From Candidatus Accumulibacter aalborgensis (GTDB lineage: Bacteria; Pseudomonadota; Gammaproteobacteria; Burkholderiales; Rhodocyclaceae), in the NCBI RefSeq assembly GCF_900089955.1, contig NZ_FLQX01000105.1, forward strand, positions 1 through 64,000: a stretch of DNA of 64,000 nt. Direction: 5' to 3'. Below the pieces are notes generated by a model. It searched no databases, was not told the origin of the DNA, and was given only the letters and a program-made list of their open reading frames with translations. The position numbers were made by a program, and so were the translations under genes. Position 1 is the stretch's first letter. Each line of letters begins with the position of its first letter. Positions 56,100 through 64,000 of this stretch are shown one piece after another.

Positions 56100-57761
56100 T
56101 CAGTTTTCCTGTGACGCCCCTTCACCAAGGCTGCGAAACGCTTGCGCAGTGCTGAGAAACACCTGCCCACTGAGTTGCCGACTGAGCAGTTCACTGCGCT
56201 GCAAACGGTCCATCACCGGCCCCTTGACCTCGGTCAGATGCAGCTTGACGCGCTGTGCTTCGAGACTACGGTTGATCTCGGTCAAGGCGTAGAGGCCAGT
56301 GGTGTCGATCAGACTCACCGCCGACATGACCAGCACCACATGGTGCGTGGCCAGACCCTCGGCCGCGCGCGCCTTGAGCAGGTTCTCGAGGTGGTCGGTA
56401 ACCGCGTCGACATTGCCGAAAAACAGGTCGGCGTCGATGCGCAGCATCAGCACCTCGGGCAGGGTTTCGACGTGATGTCGCTCGACATTGCGGAAATGCT
56501 CGCTGCCGGGGATCTTGCCGATGACGGCGATATGCGGCCGACTGGTGCGCCAGATCAGCGTCGCGAGCGAGAGCACGACGCCGAGAACGACGCCCTCTTC
56601 CACACCCAGCAGCAACACGCCGGCGATGGTCGCCAGGAGCGCTCCGGCGTCACTGCGGTCATAACGCCAGGCGTCGCGCAGAGTCGTGAAGTCGATCATG
56701 CCGAGCACCGCCAGAATGATGGTCGCCGCCAGCGCCGGCAGCGGCAGCAGCGACACCCAGGTGGTCGGCACCCACAGGACAAGCACGATGAGGCAGGCCG
56801 AAATCACGCCGGCCACGGGCGTATTGGCGCCGGCCGCGTAATTCACCGCCGACCGCGAGATGCTGCCAGTGACCGGAAAAGCACCCGATAGCGCGCTCGC
56901 CAGATTGGCCGCGCCAAGGCCCAGCAACTCGCGGTTGCTGATGATGCGTTCGCCGCGCTTCTGCGCGAGGGATTGCGCCGCTGACTGACTGGACAGAAAG
57001 ATCATGAAGGCGATCAGCAGGGCGGGCACCAGCAAAGGCCGCCAGTGTTCGGCCGACAGCGTCAAGGCCATGGTCGGCATGCCTGACGGGATGTCGCCCA
57101 CCACCCTTACCCTGGCCTGCGCCAATCCCAGTGCCGCAACTGCAGTCGCGATGACCAACACCAGCACCGGCGCGAGTTTGGTCAGCATGTCTGCCAGTCT
57201 CGCCGACAAGCCCAGAGCCCTCAGCCCGCGCACCAGAAACTGTTTTGCCAGCCACAGGGCGAGCAGCGAACTCAGGCCGATGATCGCGCTGGGCGGATGG
57301 ATGGCCACCAGCGGGCCACCGAGCAGCGGTTCAATCTGCCCGCCGGTAATCACCAGGGCTGCCCCGGTAGTAAAACCGCTCATCACCGGACGACTCAGAA
57401 AACCGGCGAGAAAGCCGAGGCGGAAAACACCGCTGAGAAACAGCGTCGCGCCGGCGATCAGCGCCATCTGGCCGGCCAGAACCACACTCAGCGCCGAGCC
57501 GGGCGCTGTCAGCGCTGCCAGCGCCGTGCCGGTCATCAGCGAGGTGATCGCCATCGGCCCCACCGACTGAACCATGCTGCTGCCGAACAGCGCATAGACG
57601 ATCGGTGGCAGGATGCTGGCATACAGCCCGGTGACCGGCGGCAGGCCGGCGACGATGGCATAGGCCATGCCCTGGGGAAGCAGCATCAGGGCGACGATAA
57701 CGCCGGCAGAGAGGTCGCCGGCCAGCCACTCACGTCGATAATTTGTCAGCCAGCGTAGCAT
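56100..57761 (-). CDS. SulP/SLC26-family anion transporter with STAS domain
   Basis: This 553-residue inner-membrane transporter has about twelve helices in the first 420 residues. LLPQGMAYAIVAGLPPVTGL and SVGPMAITSLMTG are SulP signatures. A C-terminal STAS domain (about 435-545, with VSLIDTTGLYALTEI) likely regulates it. Substrates in the family are sulfate, bicarbonate or dicarboxylates; the one here cannot be inferred. GGAGG precedes ATG 57761; the upstream in-frame extension is rejected. It follows the pseudopilin gene after 28 bases but is functionally unrelated. Confidence 0.9.
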   Translation of the reverse strand: MLRWLTNYRREWLAGDLSAGVIVALMLLPQGMAYAIVAGLPPVTGLYASILPPIVYALFGSSMVQSVGPMAITSLMTGTALAALTAPGSALSVVLAGQMALIAGATLFLSGVFRLGFLAGFLSRPVMSGFTTGAALVITGGQIEPLLGGPLVAIHPPSAIIGLSSLLALWLAKQFLVRGLRALGLSARLADMLTKLAPVLVLVIATAVAALGLAQARVRVVGDIPSGMPTMALTLSAEHWRPLLVPALLIAFMIFLSSQSAAQSLAQKRGERIISNRELLGLGAANLASALSGAFPVTGSISRSAVNYAAGANTPVAGVISACLIVLVLWVPTTWVSLLPLPALAATIILAVLGMIDFTTLRDAWRYDRSDAGALLATIAGVLLLGVEEGVVLGVVLSLATLIWRTSRPHIAVIGKIPGSEHFRNVERHHVETLPEVLMLRIDADLFFGNVDAVTDHLENLLKARAAEGLATHHVVLVMSAVSLIDTTGLYALTEINRSLEAQRVKLHLTEVKGPVMDRLQRSELLSRQLSGQVFLSTAQAFRSLGEGASQEN

Positions 57762-57789
57762 CGTTACGGCCTCCCTGTGGTCAACGAAT

Positions 57790-58449
57790 TCACTGCTGGG
57801 GGACGATCGCCAGTCCCGCTGGCACAGGCAGTGGTGCGGGAACGGGCGCCGGGTTCTGCGCTGAAAACAGGCTGGGGATTTGTGGCGATGGCTGGCCCGG
57901 TATTGGCGCCGTCGGGTTCGCGCCCTGCCCCGGTACGGTCGGTCCTGCGCCAAGACCTGGCGTACCAGGCAGGGCCACGAAAACCCATTCCGAATAGCGC
58001 GACTTCCCCTCGAACAACTGATTTTCGGAGTCGAACTCGGCAATCTTGATCGCCCGCGCGTCCGACAGGCTGCTTACCCCCATGATCCCGCCACCCGGAG
58101 CCGCGACCAGACGCCACTCGTTCCTGCCGGTGATCGGGTCGGGGTAGAGCCGTCGCAGGTGCCGGCGGACGCCGGGATAGCGCGGATCCTTGAGTAGATC
58201 GGCGAGCGAGGTGGGGTAGCTGCGGCGGCCCGCCGGGCTACTGTTCACATAGCTGGTGATTGCCTGGCGATAGGCGGCGCCGACTTCGAGCAGGCGCTGC
58301 TCGGTCTCACGCCGCTGCGCTATGCTGCCCAGCGTCAGCGTGGCGCTCGTCGCCAGGGCCAGGATGGCGACCAGGATCATCAGCGCGAGGTAGGTGAAAC
58401 CGGCGTCAACGCGGCCGGTGTGTGCGCCCGGTGAGGAATCGCGCCGCAT
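57790..58449 (-). CDS. Pseudopilin-like protein with Pro-rich tail
   Basis: This 219-residue protein has a prepilin-like N-terminus. The cleavage region is AGFTYLALMILVAILALATS, in which the usual Glu at +5 of the mature form is missing. The rest is a short globular part (PDPITGRNEWRLVA; FDSENQLFEG) and a long Pro-rich, Gly/Ala-rich tail (about 155-215). It is the last member of a three-pseudopilin run. Two bases separate it from the upstream pseudopilin stop. Loss of Glu5 suggests a minor pseudopilin role. Confidence 0.8.
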   Translation of the reverse strand: MRRDSSPGAHTGRVDAGFTYLALMILVAILALATSATLTLGSIAQRRETEQRLLEVGAAYRQAITSYVNSSPAGRRSYPTSLADLLKDPRYPGVRRHLRRLYPDPITGRNEWRLVAAPGGGIMGVSSLSDARAIKIAEFDSENQLFEGKSRYSEWVFVALPGTPGLGAGPTVPGQGANPTAPIPGQPSPQIPSLFSAQNPAPVPAPLPVPAGLAIVPQQ

Positions 58450-58451
58450 CG

Positions 58452-58895
58452 CTACAACTCGGCAAAGGGTTTGCCCTCGCGGGTAGTCCCTGCGGCGCCG
58501 CTCTTGAGGTCATAGACGTTTCCCTTGGCCCCCGGCGTCTCGGGCGCGATGATCGTCCACGTGCTGTCACTGCCGGTGATCGGGTCGTGCGGTAGTGAGC
58601 GTAGATACTTTTCGCTGACCAGTTCATCGAGACTGTCGGGATAGCGGCCTTTATCGCCGTAGAACTTGTCGATCGTTTCGCGAGCGATGTGAAGATTTTC
58701 GCTGAGCACAGCTTCCTTGGCGGTGTCGATGCTGTGGAAGTATCTGGGGACGGCCAGCGTGAGCAGCAAGGCGATGATCGACAGGACGACGAGTAGCTCG
58801 ATGAGCGTGAAGCCCTGGCCCCCCACAGCGAGCGCACTGCGGCCGAAGACGACGGCAAGCAAGCCGCGTCCTGGCTGATGACGGGTCCTCACCAT
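58452..58895 (-). CDS. GspG-like major pseudopilin
   Basis: This 147-residue protein has the type III prepilin signal [20 protein letters not shown], with Glu at mature position 5. [20 protein letters not shown] and a conserved [10 protein letters not shown] segment follow, as in GspG/PulG-like proteins. The ATG at 58895 overlaps the upstream pseudopilin stop by seven bases. The family is processed by a prepilin peptidase, which is not in the window. Confidence 0.87.
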   Translation of the reverse strand: MVRTRHQPGRGLLAVVFGRSALAVGGQGFTLIELLVVLSIIALLLTLAVPRYFHSIDTAKEAVLSENLHIARETIDKFYGDKGRYPDSLDELVSEKYLRSLPHDPITGSDSTWTIIAPETPGAKGNVYDLKSGAAGTTREGKPFAEL

Positions 58896-59437
58896 TGCCG
58901 GTAGGGCACGCCGTTGAGACCGATGCCGGCGGACTTCGAGTAGACGTCGTACACGTCCTCGCCCTCCTGGGGGTTGTCGGCTTCGCTGGCGTAGGCTCGT
59001 TTGCCCCAGGTCTCTGCCGCCGGCACGCCGGCATCGGTATGCAGCGGGTCGCGGGGAATCCGCCGCAGGAAATGGATCTTGCGGTGCTTGGGGTCGCGCA
59101 GGTCCTCTTCGCCTTCGACGAGGAGCGCAAGGTTCTTGGGATAGCCGGTGTCGGCGATCGATTTCCGGATGCGCCCCTCGTCGCTGGCCTTCTTGTAGAG
59201 GTCGATGGCCGCGCGTAGTTCGCGCAGGGCCAATCTGAGATCCTGCTCCTTGCTGCGCTGCAGGGACGTCTGCGCCACCGGCACGACGACACTGGCGAGA
59301 ACGGCGAGCACGGCGAGAGTGATCATCAGTTCGATGAGCGAAAAGCCGCTTGTTCGGCGTGCATGGCCATGAAAGTCGCGCGAGCGACGGCCGTGGGTCG
59401 TCGTGAGGCACGCCGGACAGGTGGTCTGATCCTTCAT
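58889..59437 (-). CDS. GspG-like pseudopilin
   Basis: This 182-residue protein has the prepilin signal [20 protein letters not shown] with Glu at mature position 5, a helical stem rich in Arg and Ala ([18 protein letters not shown]) and [12 protein letters not shown]. It carries a long pre-peptide (about 30 residues) before the signal. It is the first of the three pseudopilins and lies six bases beyond the secretin gene. Confidence 0.87.
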   Translation of the reverse strand: MKDQTTCPACLTTTHGRRSRDFHGHARRTSGFSLIELMITLAVLAVLASVVVPVAQTSLQRSKEQDLRLALRELRAAIDLYKKASDEGRIRKSIADTGYPKNLALLVEGEEDLRDPKHRKIHFLRRIPRDPLHTDAGVPAAETWGKRAYASEADNPQEGEDVYDVYSKSAGIGLNGVPYRQW

Positions 59438-59443
59438 AAGCGC

Positions 59444-61921
59444 TCAAGGACTGATGGTCAGGGCGTGCGCTGCGGGCAGGACAGTGTTGATCGTTGCCCC
59501 ACCCGCACCGACCGGGGCGATGGTGATCAGATCGATGTGCGCGGCGCCGGCCGCCAAGGCACGAAAAGTGAGCGTGGCGATGGCATCCGGAGCGGTAGCG
59601 CCGCCGTTGCCGGATCGTGTCGCGGTGAGCAGCACCTGTCCGCCGGGGTCGACGCGATAACTGAAGCTCGTCTGCGCACCACCCTGCTTGAGAAACCCAC
59701 CCTCGCTGACATCGGCAACCTGCAGCAGGCGCGGGTCAAAGCGGATGGCCAAGGGCAAACTGACGACCGGCCGATCGGCCTGCATCACCAGTTGTAGCGC
59801 GAAAGTCTCGCCCGCCTTGACTTGTGTCGGACCTTGCCAGAGCAGTTGTGCCGATCCGCCCGCTTGCAGCGCCAGTTGCCCACCGCCGGACAGCGCCACG
59901 TCGGCCTGTGGTATGGCGCCCTCGGTCGATGGAAGGAAAGGATTGGCCTGCGGATTGGCCACCGCACCCTGCTGGAGCGAACCGGTCGTCGTTCGCGCGC
60001 CAAGCCCTCCCTCCGCCGCGGACGAGATCGGGCTACTCTGCGTACCAGACGTTGGGGCGCCGACGCCGGCACCGATGCCGAATGGCATTGCGGTCGCTGC
60101 CCCCGGCGCCGTCGCGGGGCCAGGCAGCGGAGCGTTGAATGCCGGCCCCACCCCGCCGCCATCAGGCCGCGCCCGGAAACTGGTTTCGGTGCCGCCGTCG
60201 AACTCGGCCAGGTACGCTTCGGGACGCTGAATGTTGCGCAGAATGTGCGGCGTGATCGAGAGCACGATCTCGGTCTTGATACCCTCGTCGGAGTGACTCC
60301 CGAACAGCCGGCCAAGAATGGGGATCTCGCCGACGAAAGGGACCTTGTTGGCCGTTCGCCGGTCCTCGTCGCTGATCAGGCCGGCCAGCAACTGGTTCTC
60401 GCCGTCCTTGAGGCGCAGGACGCTGGTCGCCGTGCGCGTGCCGATCTGGTAGGCGACGGTGCCGGATTTGGTCTCGATCCGGTTGACGATGTTGCTGACT
60501 TCGAGCGTGATCTTCATCGCCACCTCGTTGTCGAGATAGATCGTCGGTTCGACATCGAGCTTCAGGCCGACGTCGATGTAGGTGATCGACTCGGTGGAAA
60601 AACCCACTGTAATGGTCGACGTGATGTTCGGCACGCGGTCGCCAATCAGGATCTTGGCCTTCTCGCGATTGCGCGCGCGAATACGGGGGTTGGCCAGCAG
60701 ATTGACGTCGGTGTCGAGTTGATTGGCACGGATGATCGCCGGCCCGACGGTCACGCCGGTCGTCGCCGAGGTGATGTTGCCCAGGGTTTTCAGCGTCAGG
60801 CCGTCGACAGGAAGCGCTCGCAGGGCTATGTTGTCCGGCCAGTTGATCCCCAGCGCCTGCAGCCGCGAGCGCTTGACTTCGAGGATTTCCACTTCCAGCA
60901 TGACCTCGGGCTCGGGAATGTCCTGCAAGCCGACCAGCTTGTCCGCCAGACGCACCGCTTCCGGGCTGTCGCGGATCATCAGCATGTTCAGCTTCTCGTC
61001 GATGACGATATCCCGGGTCTTGAGGATCGTCTTGAGCGTCATGCCGACGGTCTTGGCATCCGAATTCGCCAGATAGTAGGTCTTGACGACCAGCGCCTGG
61101 TATTCCTTCTGTTTAGCCGGGGTATTCGGGTAGATCAGGATCGAGTTGCCGTCGAGGACGCGCTGGTCGAGCTGGTTGGTGAGCAGCAGGACGTTGATCG
61201 CCGCCTCGATGGTGCTGTTGCGCAGGAAAATGGTCGTTTTCTGATCGGCGCGCAGATCCTTGTCGAAGACGAAATTGAGCCCCGAGGTTCGCGAGATCAC
61301 TTCAAAAACCGTCTTCAGCGGCGTGTCCCTGAACTCGATGGTGATCGCTTTCCTGAAAGCTGCGGTCAACACGGACTCCTTGGCTGGCTTGGTGGTCTTC
61401 TCTTCGATCAGTCGTTGCAGGGCGAGCGCGCGCTCGTGTTTCGGGTTGGCGGCAAGGATCGCCCGCAGGCGCGCCAGGGCCAGCTCGTGATCCTTCTTCG
61501 TCCAGGCGAGTTCGGCTTCCTGGAACAGGATTTCGTGCCGGCGAGCGGTCTCGATCTGCCGCAAGCCAGCCCGCGCTCGCTCATTCCCCGGCTGCAGCGC
61601 CAGCGCACGGCGGTAGGCGCCTTCGGCCTCTTCGTAACGCGCCTCGGCGAGGAACCGTTCCGCCTTGGCGAGACTCGCATTGAGGTAGCGATCCTGGGCG
61701 CGGACATAGGCAATGCGATACTCGGCGGAAGCGGGGTCGAGGGCAATCGCTTCCTGAATCTTGGCCAGCCCGGCATCGACCTTGTCGTCGGCCAACAGTG
61801 CTTGTCCTTCGCGATAGGCGTTCTGCGCTGCACATCCGGCGAGCAACAGCGCTGTTGCGACGCTCAGGCAGCAACGCCGCCAGCGTAGCGGTCCCGACTG
61901 GCCGAGGTTGGCCTTGCTCAC
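59444..61921 (-). CDS. Secretin (GspD/PilQ/MshL-type) with C-terminal cohesin domain
   Basis: This 825-residue lipoprotein starts at GTG 61921, overlapping the upstream stop as TAGTG, with GGAGG nine bases before. Lipobox LAGC lies at about residue 30. TPR-like repeats (about 35-165) precede a secretin N0/N1 region (TIEFRDTPLKTVFEVISRTS) and a secretin domain (VPNITSTITVGFSTESITYI; PFVGEIPILGRLFGSHSDEG). After a Pro/Gly/Ala linker, the last ~150 residues have cohesin-like features (LQLVMQADRPVVSLPLAI). It forms the outer membrane pore for the pilus or secretion apparatus encoded here. Cohesin tails on secretins occur in related betaproteobacterial clusters. Confidence 0.88.
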   Translation of the reverse strand: MSKANLGQSGPLRWRRCCLSVATALLLAGCAAQNAYREGQALLADDKVDAGLAKIQEAIALDPASAEYRIAYVRAQDRYLNASLAKAERFLAEARYEEAEGAYRRALALQPGNERARAGLRQIETARRHEILFQEAELAWTKKDHELALARLRAILAANPKHERALALQRLIEEKTTKPAKESVLTAAFRKAITIEFRDTPLKTVFEVISRTSGLNFVFDKDLRADQKTTIFLRNSTIEAAINVLLLTNQLDQRVLDGNSILIYPNTPAKQKEYQALVVKTYYLANSDAKTVGMTLKTILKTRDIVIDEKLNMLMIRDSPEAVRLADKLVGLQDIPEPEVMLEVEILEVKRSRLQALGINWPDNIALRALPVDGLTLKTLGNITSATTGVTVGPAIIRANQLDTDVNLLANPRIRARNREKAKILIGDRVPNITSTITVGFSTESITYIDVGLKLDVEPTIYLDNEVAMKITLEVSNIVNRIETKSGTVAYQIGTRTATSVLRLKDGENQLLAGLISDEDRRTANKVPFVGEIPILGRLFGSHSDEGIKTEIVLSITPHILRNIQRPEAYLAEFDGGTETSFRARPDGGGVGPAFNAPLPGPATAPGAATAMPFGIGAGVGAPTSGTQSSPISSAAEGGLGARTTTGSLQQGAVANPQANPFLPSTEGAIPQADVALSGGGQLALQAGGSAQLLWQGPTQVKAGETFALQLVMQADRPVVSLPLAIRFDPRLLQVADVSEGGFLKQGGAQTSFSYRVDPGGQVLLTATRSGNGGATAPDAIATLTFRALAAGAAHIDLITIAPVGAGGATINTVLPAAHALTISP

Positions 61922-62505
61922 TATTGCGATCCTCCGATGGAGATGGTCTGCGCCTGTTTCAGCGGTACGTACACCAGCGTCAGCGTCGGCGGCTTGATGC
62001 TCTTGACCTCGTAGATGCCTTCCAGCTTCATTCCCTCGCGAACGATGAACACATCTTCGCCGCGCCCGAGATAGGCTTCCCACTGCCCGCCTTCGAGTTT
62101 CTTGCCCAGGTACACAAAGGGCACTGGCGGCGCCATCGGCGGCGGCGGCTTCGCCGGCGGCAGGGGCTTCGGTGGCGGCGGCGCCCAGCTCAGCGCCGGA
62201 AACAGATCACGACCGAACTGCTCGTCGCCAGGAGCCGGGGGCGCCGGAATCAGCTTGTCACGCGGCACCAGGGCCGCCACTTCGAGAGTAGACACTGCCT
62301 TGCCGGCGGGAAGCCTCGACACGGCTGGCCGCTTTTCAGCCGGCGTCCACGCTGGCCCGCCCGGGCCGGCACTGCCCTTGACCCTTGCCGGTGCCGGCTG
62401 GACGACATCGCCAGCAGGCCTGTCGTTCGGTGTCTTGTCGCCAAACACAGCCAGGTAAGCGGCCACCACCAGCAGCGAGCACAATAGCAGACGACGGCCG
62501 TTCAT
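61921..62505 (-). CDS. PilP/GspC-like secretion component
   Basis: This 194-residue protein has an N-terminal transmembrane anchor (LLLCSLLVVAAYLAVFG, about 5-21), a Pro-rich linker (about 100-130: PPPPKPLPPAKPPPPMAPP) and a C-terminal HR-like domain (VYLGKKLEGGQWEAYLGRGE; KLEGIYEVKSI). GspC and PilP have the same layout and link the inner membrane platform to the secretin. It overlaps the PilO-like gene by four bases (ATGA). Confidence 0.8.
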   Translation of the reverse strand: MNGRRLLLCSLLVVAAYLAVFGDKTPNDRPAGDVVQPAPARVKGSAGPGGPAWTPAEKRPAVSRLPAGKAVSTLEVAALVPRDKLIPAPPAPGDEQFGRDLFPALSWAPPPPKPLPPAKPPPPMAPPVPFVYLGKKLEGGQWEAYLGRGEDVFIVREGMKLEGIYEVKSIKPPTLTLVYVPLKQAQTISIGGSQ

Positions 62506-63128
62506 GGATCCACTTCACCCGCATCGATCCGGCTGCGGTACTCGCCTGGCCTCGCCGGGTGGTGCCAGATGGTCAGGCGAACCTTGGCCTCGATCTGGTT
62601 CACGCCGATGTCCTCGCGTTTGAAGCCGACTTCATTCACCGCCACGTAGGCCTGTGTGCGCAGGATCTCTTCGATCCAGCGCCGGACGTCGCTATAGCGC
62701 CCCTTGACCGGCACGGTCATCTGCAAGGTCTCCGCCTGCGCATTGGCGTCGCGGCCACGAACGTACTCGGCGCGCGTGCTGATCAGATGATGGCTTTCTG
62801 CCGCGTCGAGCACGGCCTTGATGCTTGGCAGGACCTGCTCATCGTCGGTTAGTGCCTGCCTGAAGCCCTGGTAGTGCGCTGCGGACGCGGCGGCTGGAAG
62901 CGCCGCCGGGACGGCGGGTTCCTGGCGGTTCGCCACGCGGACCTGCAGTTCGTTCAGCGTCGCGACTTTCGCTGCCAGCTCGCCATCCAGCCGCGGCATG
63001 ACCATCACGATGAAGCCCAGCAGCAGCCCGAGTACACCGGTGAGCACCAGCCACCACGGGCCGTGCCGATATAGCCAGAGGTCAGCCGCCAGCCGCAGCC
63101 GATCGGAGTTCCACTTGATCTCCTTCAC
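62502..63128 (-). CDS. PilO/GspM-like inner-membrane protein
   Basis: This 208-residue protein has one transmembrane helix (WWLVLTGVLGLLLGFIVMVM, about 25-44), a coiled-coil stalk and a small periplasmic domain. The layout is that of PilO/GspM in the inner membrane platform. RYSDVRRWIEEILRTQAYVA is a ferredoxin-like fold segment. It overlaps the PilN-like gene by four bases (ATGA) at 63125-63128. Confidence 0.82.
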   Translation of the reverse strand: MKEIKWNSDRLRLAADLWLYRHGPWWLVLTGVLGLLLGFIVMVMPRLDGELAAKVATLNELQVRVANRQEPAVPAALPAAASAAHYQGFRQALTDDEQVLPSIKAVLDAAESHHLISTRAEYVRGRDANAQAETLQMTVPVKGRYSDVRRWIEEILRTQAYVAVNEVGFKREDIGVNQIEAKVRLTIWHHPARPGEYRSRIDAGEVDP

Positions 63129-63721
63129 TCGGCGCTCCCGGTCTGCTCGCCCTCGGCCGCGACCGCGACGGCTGCCGAATCGTCGAGCAGCGCCTCGAAC
63201 ATGAAACGCAGCGGCCGGTTGGGGTCCTTTTCGTTCACCTCCTGGCGGGTCACCATCGCCCCGGCAAACGGCGCGACCGACCCCAGCAATTCCAGGTAGT
63301 CGACCATCCGCTGATGGTCCCTGGCCTCAGCGACGCCTTTGACCAGGCGCCGACGGTGGTCCGGTTCGATCTGCAGCAGGGCGATGTCAGTGCTGGCGAC
63401 GCGCTCGAAACCATCCAGCAAAGCCGGCCAGGGCGTGTTCAGTTGGCCGATGGCGCTGTTGATGGCGACGATCTGCGGCTCGCTGAGGAGCAGCGGCGCC
63501 GGCACCGGCGGTGTGCGCGCGACGATCTCCTGACGCGCCAGGGCGATCGCCTGCTTCGTTTCATCGAGCTGCCCATCGAGTTGCCGCCACTGCCAGACGA
63601 CCACCAGCGCGGTGAGCGCTTCGGCCACGCCGATGCCGATCAGGATCTGCCGCTGGCGCGAGGCAAGCGGCCGGCGCCACAGCGAACGATCGACGAAGTC
63701 GATGTCCAGCGGCTTCATCAT
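63125..63721 (-). CDS. PilN/GspL-C-like inner-membrane protein
   Basis: This 198-residue protein has MMKPLDIDFVDRSLWRRPLA, then one helix (ILIGIGVAEALTALVVVWQW) and a coil region. PilN proteins have this layout and bind PilM through the short cytoplasmic N-terminus. ATG 63721 overlaps the upstream stop as ATGATGA, so either 63721 or 63718 could be used. A longer open frame to 63877 is rejected because it runs into the PilM-like gene. Confidence 0.8.
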   Translation of the reverse strand: MMKPLDIDFVDRSLWRRPLASRQRQILIGIGVAEALTALVVVWQWRQLDGQLDETKQAIALARQEIVARTPPVPAPLLLSEPQIVAINSAIGQLNTPWPALLDGFERVASTDIALLQIEPDHRRRLVKGVAEARDHQRMVDYLELLGSVAPFAGAMVTRQEVNEKDPNRPLRFMFEALLDDSAAVAVAAEGEQTGSAE

Positions 63722-64000
63722 CGAGTCACACTTCCGGCGAGCGCCAAGTGGCAGGCGAGCTGGCAGGGCTCGGACAGATCGCCTGCCGACCGCAGATGGG
63801 CGCGCAGGGGCAGCGCGCGCGACGTCAACCCGGCAATCGTCGGCGCTACCGGCAACCAGTCCGCGGCTCCCGTCCACAGCAGCGCTTGCCGATCGTGCGC
63901 CTCGCCGGGCACCTGTGCCCGCAGGTGCTCCTGCTCGAGCAGCGTGACGAGTTCGGGCAAGTCCGGAGCGCCGGGCAGGCGCACGGTGCGCAGGCCGGCC
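63718..64000 (-). CDS. PilM/GspL-N-like protein, C-terminal part (cut by window edge)
   Basis: Only the last 93 residues are in the window (PELVTLLEQEHLRAQVPGEA; AADWLPVAPTIAGLTSRALP). The order before a PilN-like gene points to the actin-like PilM/GspL cytoplasmic component. The sequence shown is the C-terminus only, so identity rests mostly on context. The overlapping stop at 63718-63720 couples it to the PilN-like gene. Confidence 0.6.
   Translation of the reverse strand, partial: AGLRTVRLPGAPDLPELVTLLEQEHLRAQVPGEAHDRQALLWTGAADWLPVAPTIAGLTSRALPLRAHLRSAGDLSEPCQLACHLALAGSVTR

Noticed and set aside
59822-61888. Long open frame on the plus strand opposite the secretin gene
   Set aside because: Its residue composition is that of antisense reading in GC-rich DNA and it matches no family; the secretin on the other strand is well supported.

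Overview
The window reads as chromosomal DNA of a GC-rich betaproteobacterium. RNase E, the rpsF-priB-rpsR-rplI cluster, a lexA-imuA-imuB cassette, a PEP-CTERM protein and a glycogen-synthesis cluster fit the Rhodocyclales. A Candidatus Accumulibacter-type organism is my best guess, from overall gene style only. No rRNA, tRNA, CRISPR array or complete insertion sequence was seen.

Layout. (1) 1-6176, minus strand: a tightly overlapping accessory operon of a DUF1156-type DNA methylase (cut by the left edge), a ParA-like ATPase, a Schlafen-AlbA_2/RecG-C-like ATP-binding protein and a SNF2-type helicase with a C-terminal DUF3883-like domain. It looks like a restriction or anti-phage module. The helicase lacks its family N-terminus exactly where it abuts the S49 peptidase gene. 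(2) 6173-8481: S49 peptidase, Rieske ferredoxin and RluC, followed by a divergent region and rne. (3) 11870-18000: a HlyD/ABC/ABC-2 export operon, then a beta-propeller GGDEF sensor that has lost its signal peptide. (4) 18109-23301: a TauE-like membrane protein facing a large multi-PAS GGDEF-EAL protein with a C-terminal zinc-binding CZB domain. (5) 23548-30980: pbpC and a bacterial alpha-2-macroglobulin. (6) 31061-34814: copper P-type ATPase, copper chaperone and selD. The ATPase leader keeps a 65-bp copy of the 5' end of the TauE-like gene. (7) 34839-42308: pgi, pgm, glgC, glgA and a DUF1015 gene in one direction, a glucose-6-phosphate to ADP-glucose to glycogen route. (8) 42481-45793: hemerythrin and the SOS cassette with its LexA operator, without dnaE2. 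(9) 45921-52434: bcp, a PhoH-like gene, a transglutaminase-fold protein with Ser in place of the catalytic Cys, dnaB, and the rplI-rpsR-priB-rpsF operon with its promoter and terminator. (10) 52450-57761: accessory material: a RelE-type toxin remnant, two secreted proteins of unknown function, a PEP-CTERM protein, and a SulP transporter. (11) 57790-64000: a type II secretion/type IV pilus-like assembly operon (PilM-, PilN-, PilO- and PilP-like proteins, a secretin with a cohesin domain, three pseudopilins) running off the right edge.

Most interesting points: the accessory methylase/ParA/AlbA_2/helicase module and its truncated helicase; the 65-bp duplicated 5' end linking the TauE-like and copper ATPase loci; the Cys-to-Ser transglutaminase; the secretin operon; and the CZB-tailed cyclic-di-GMP protein. 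Family assignments come from recognising motifs by eye. No database search was possible.
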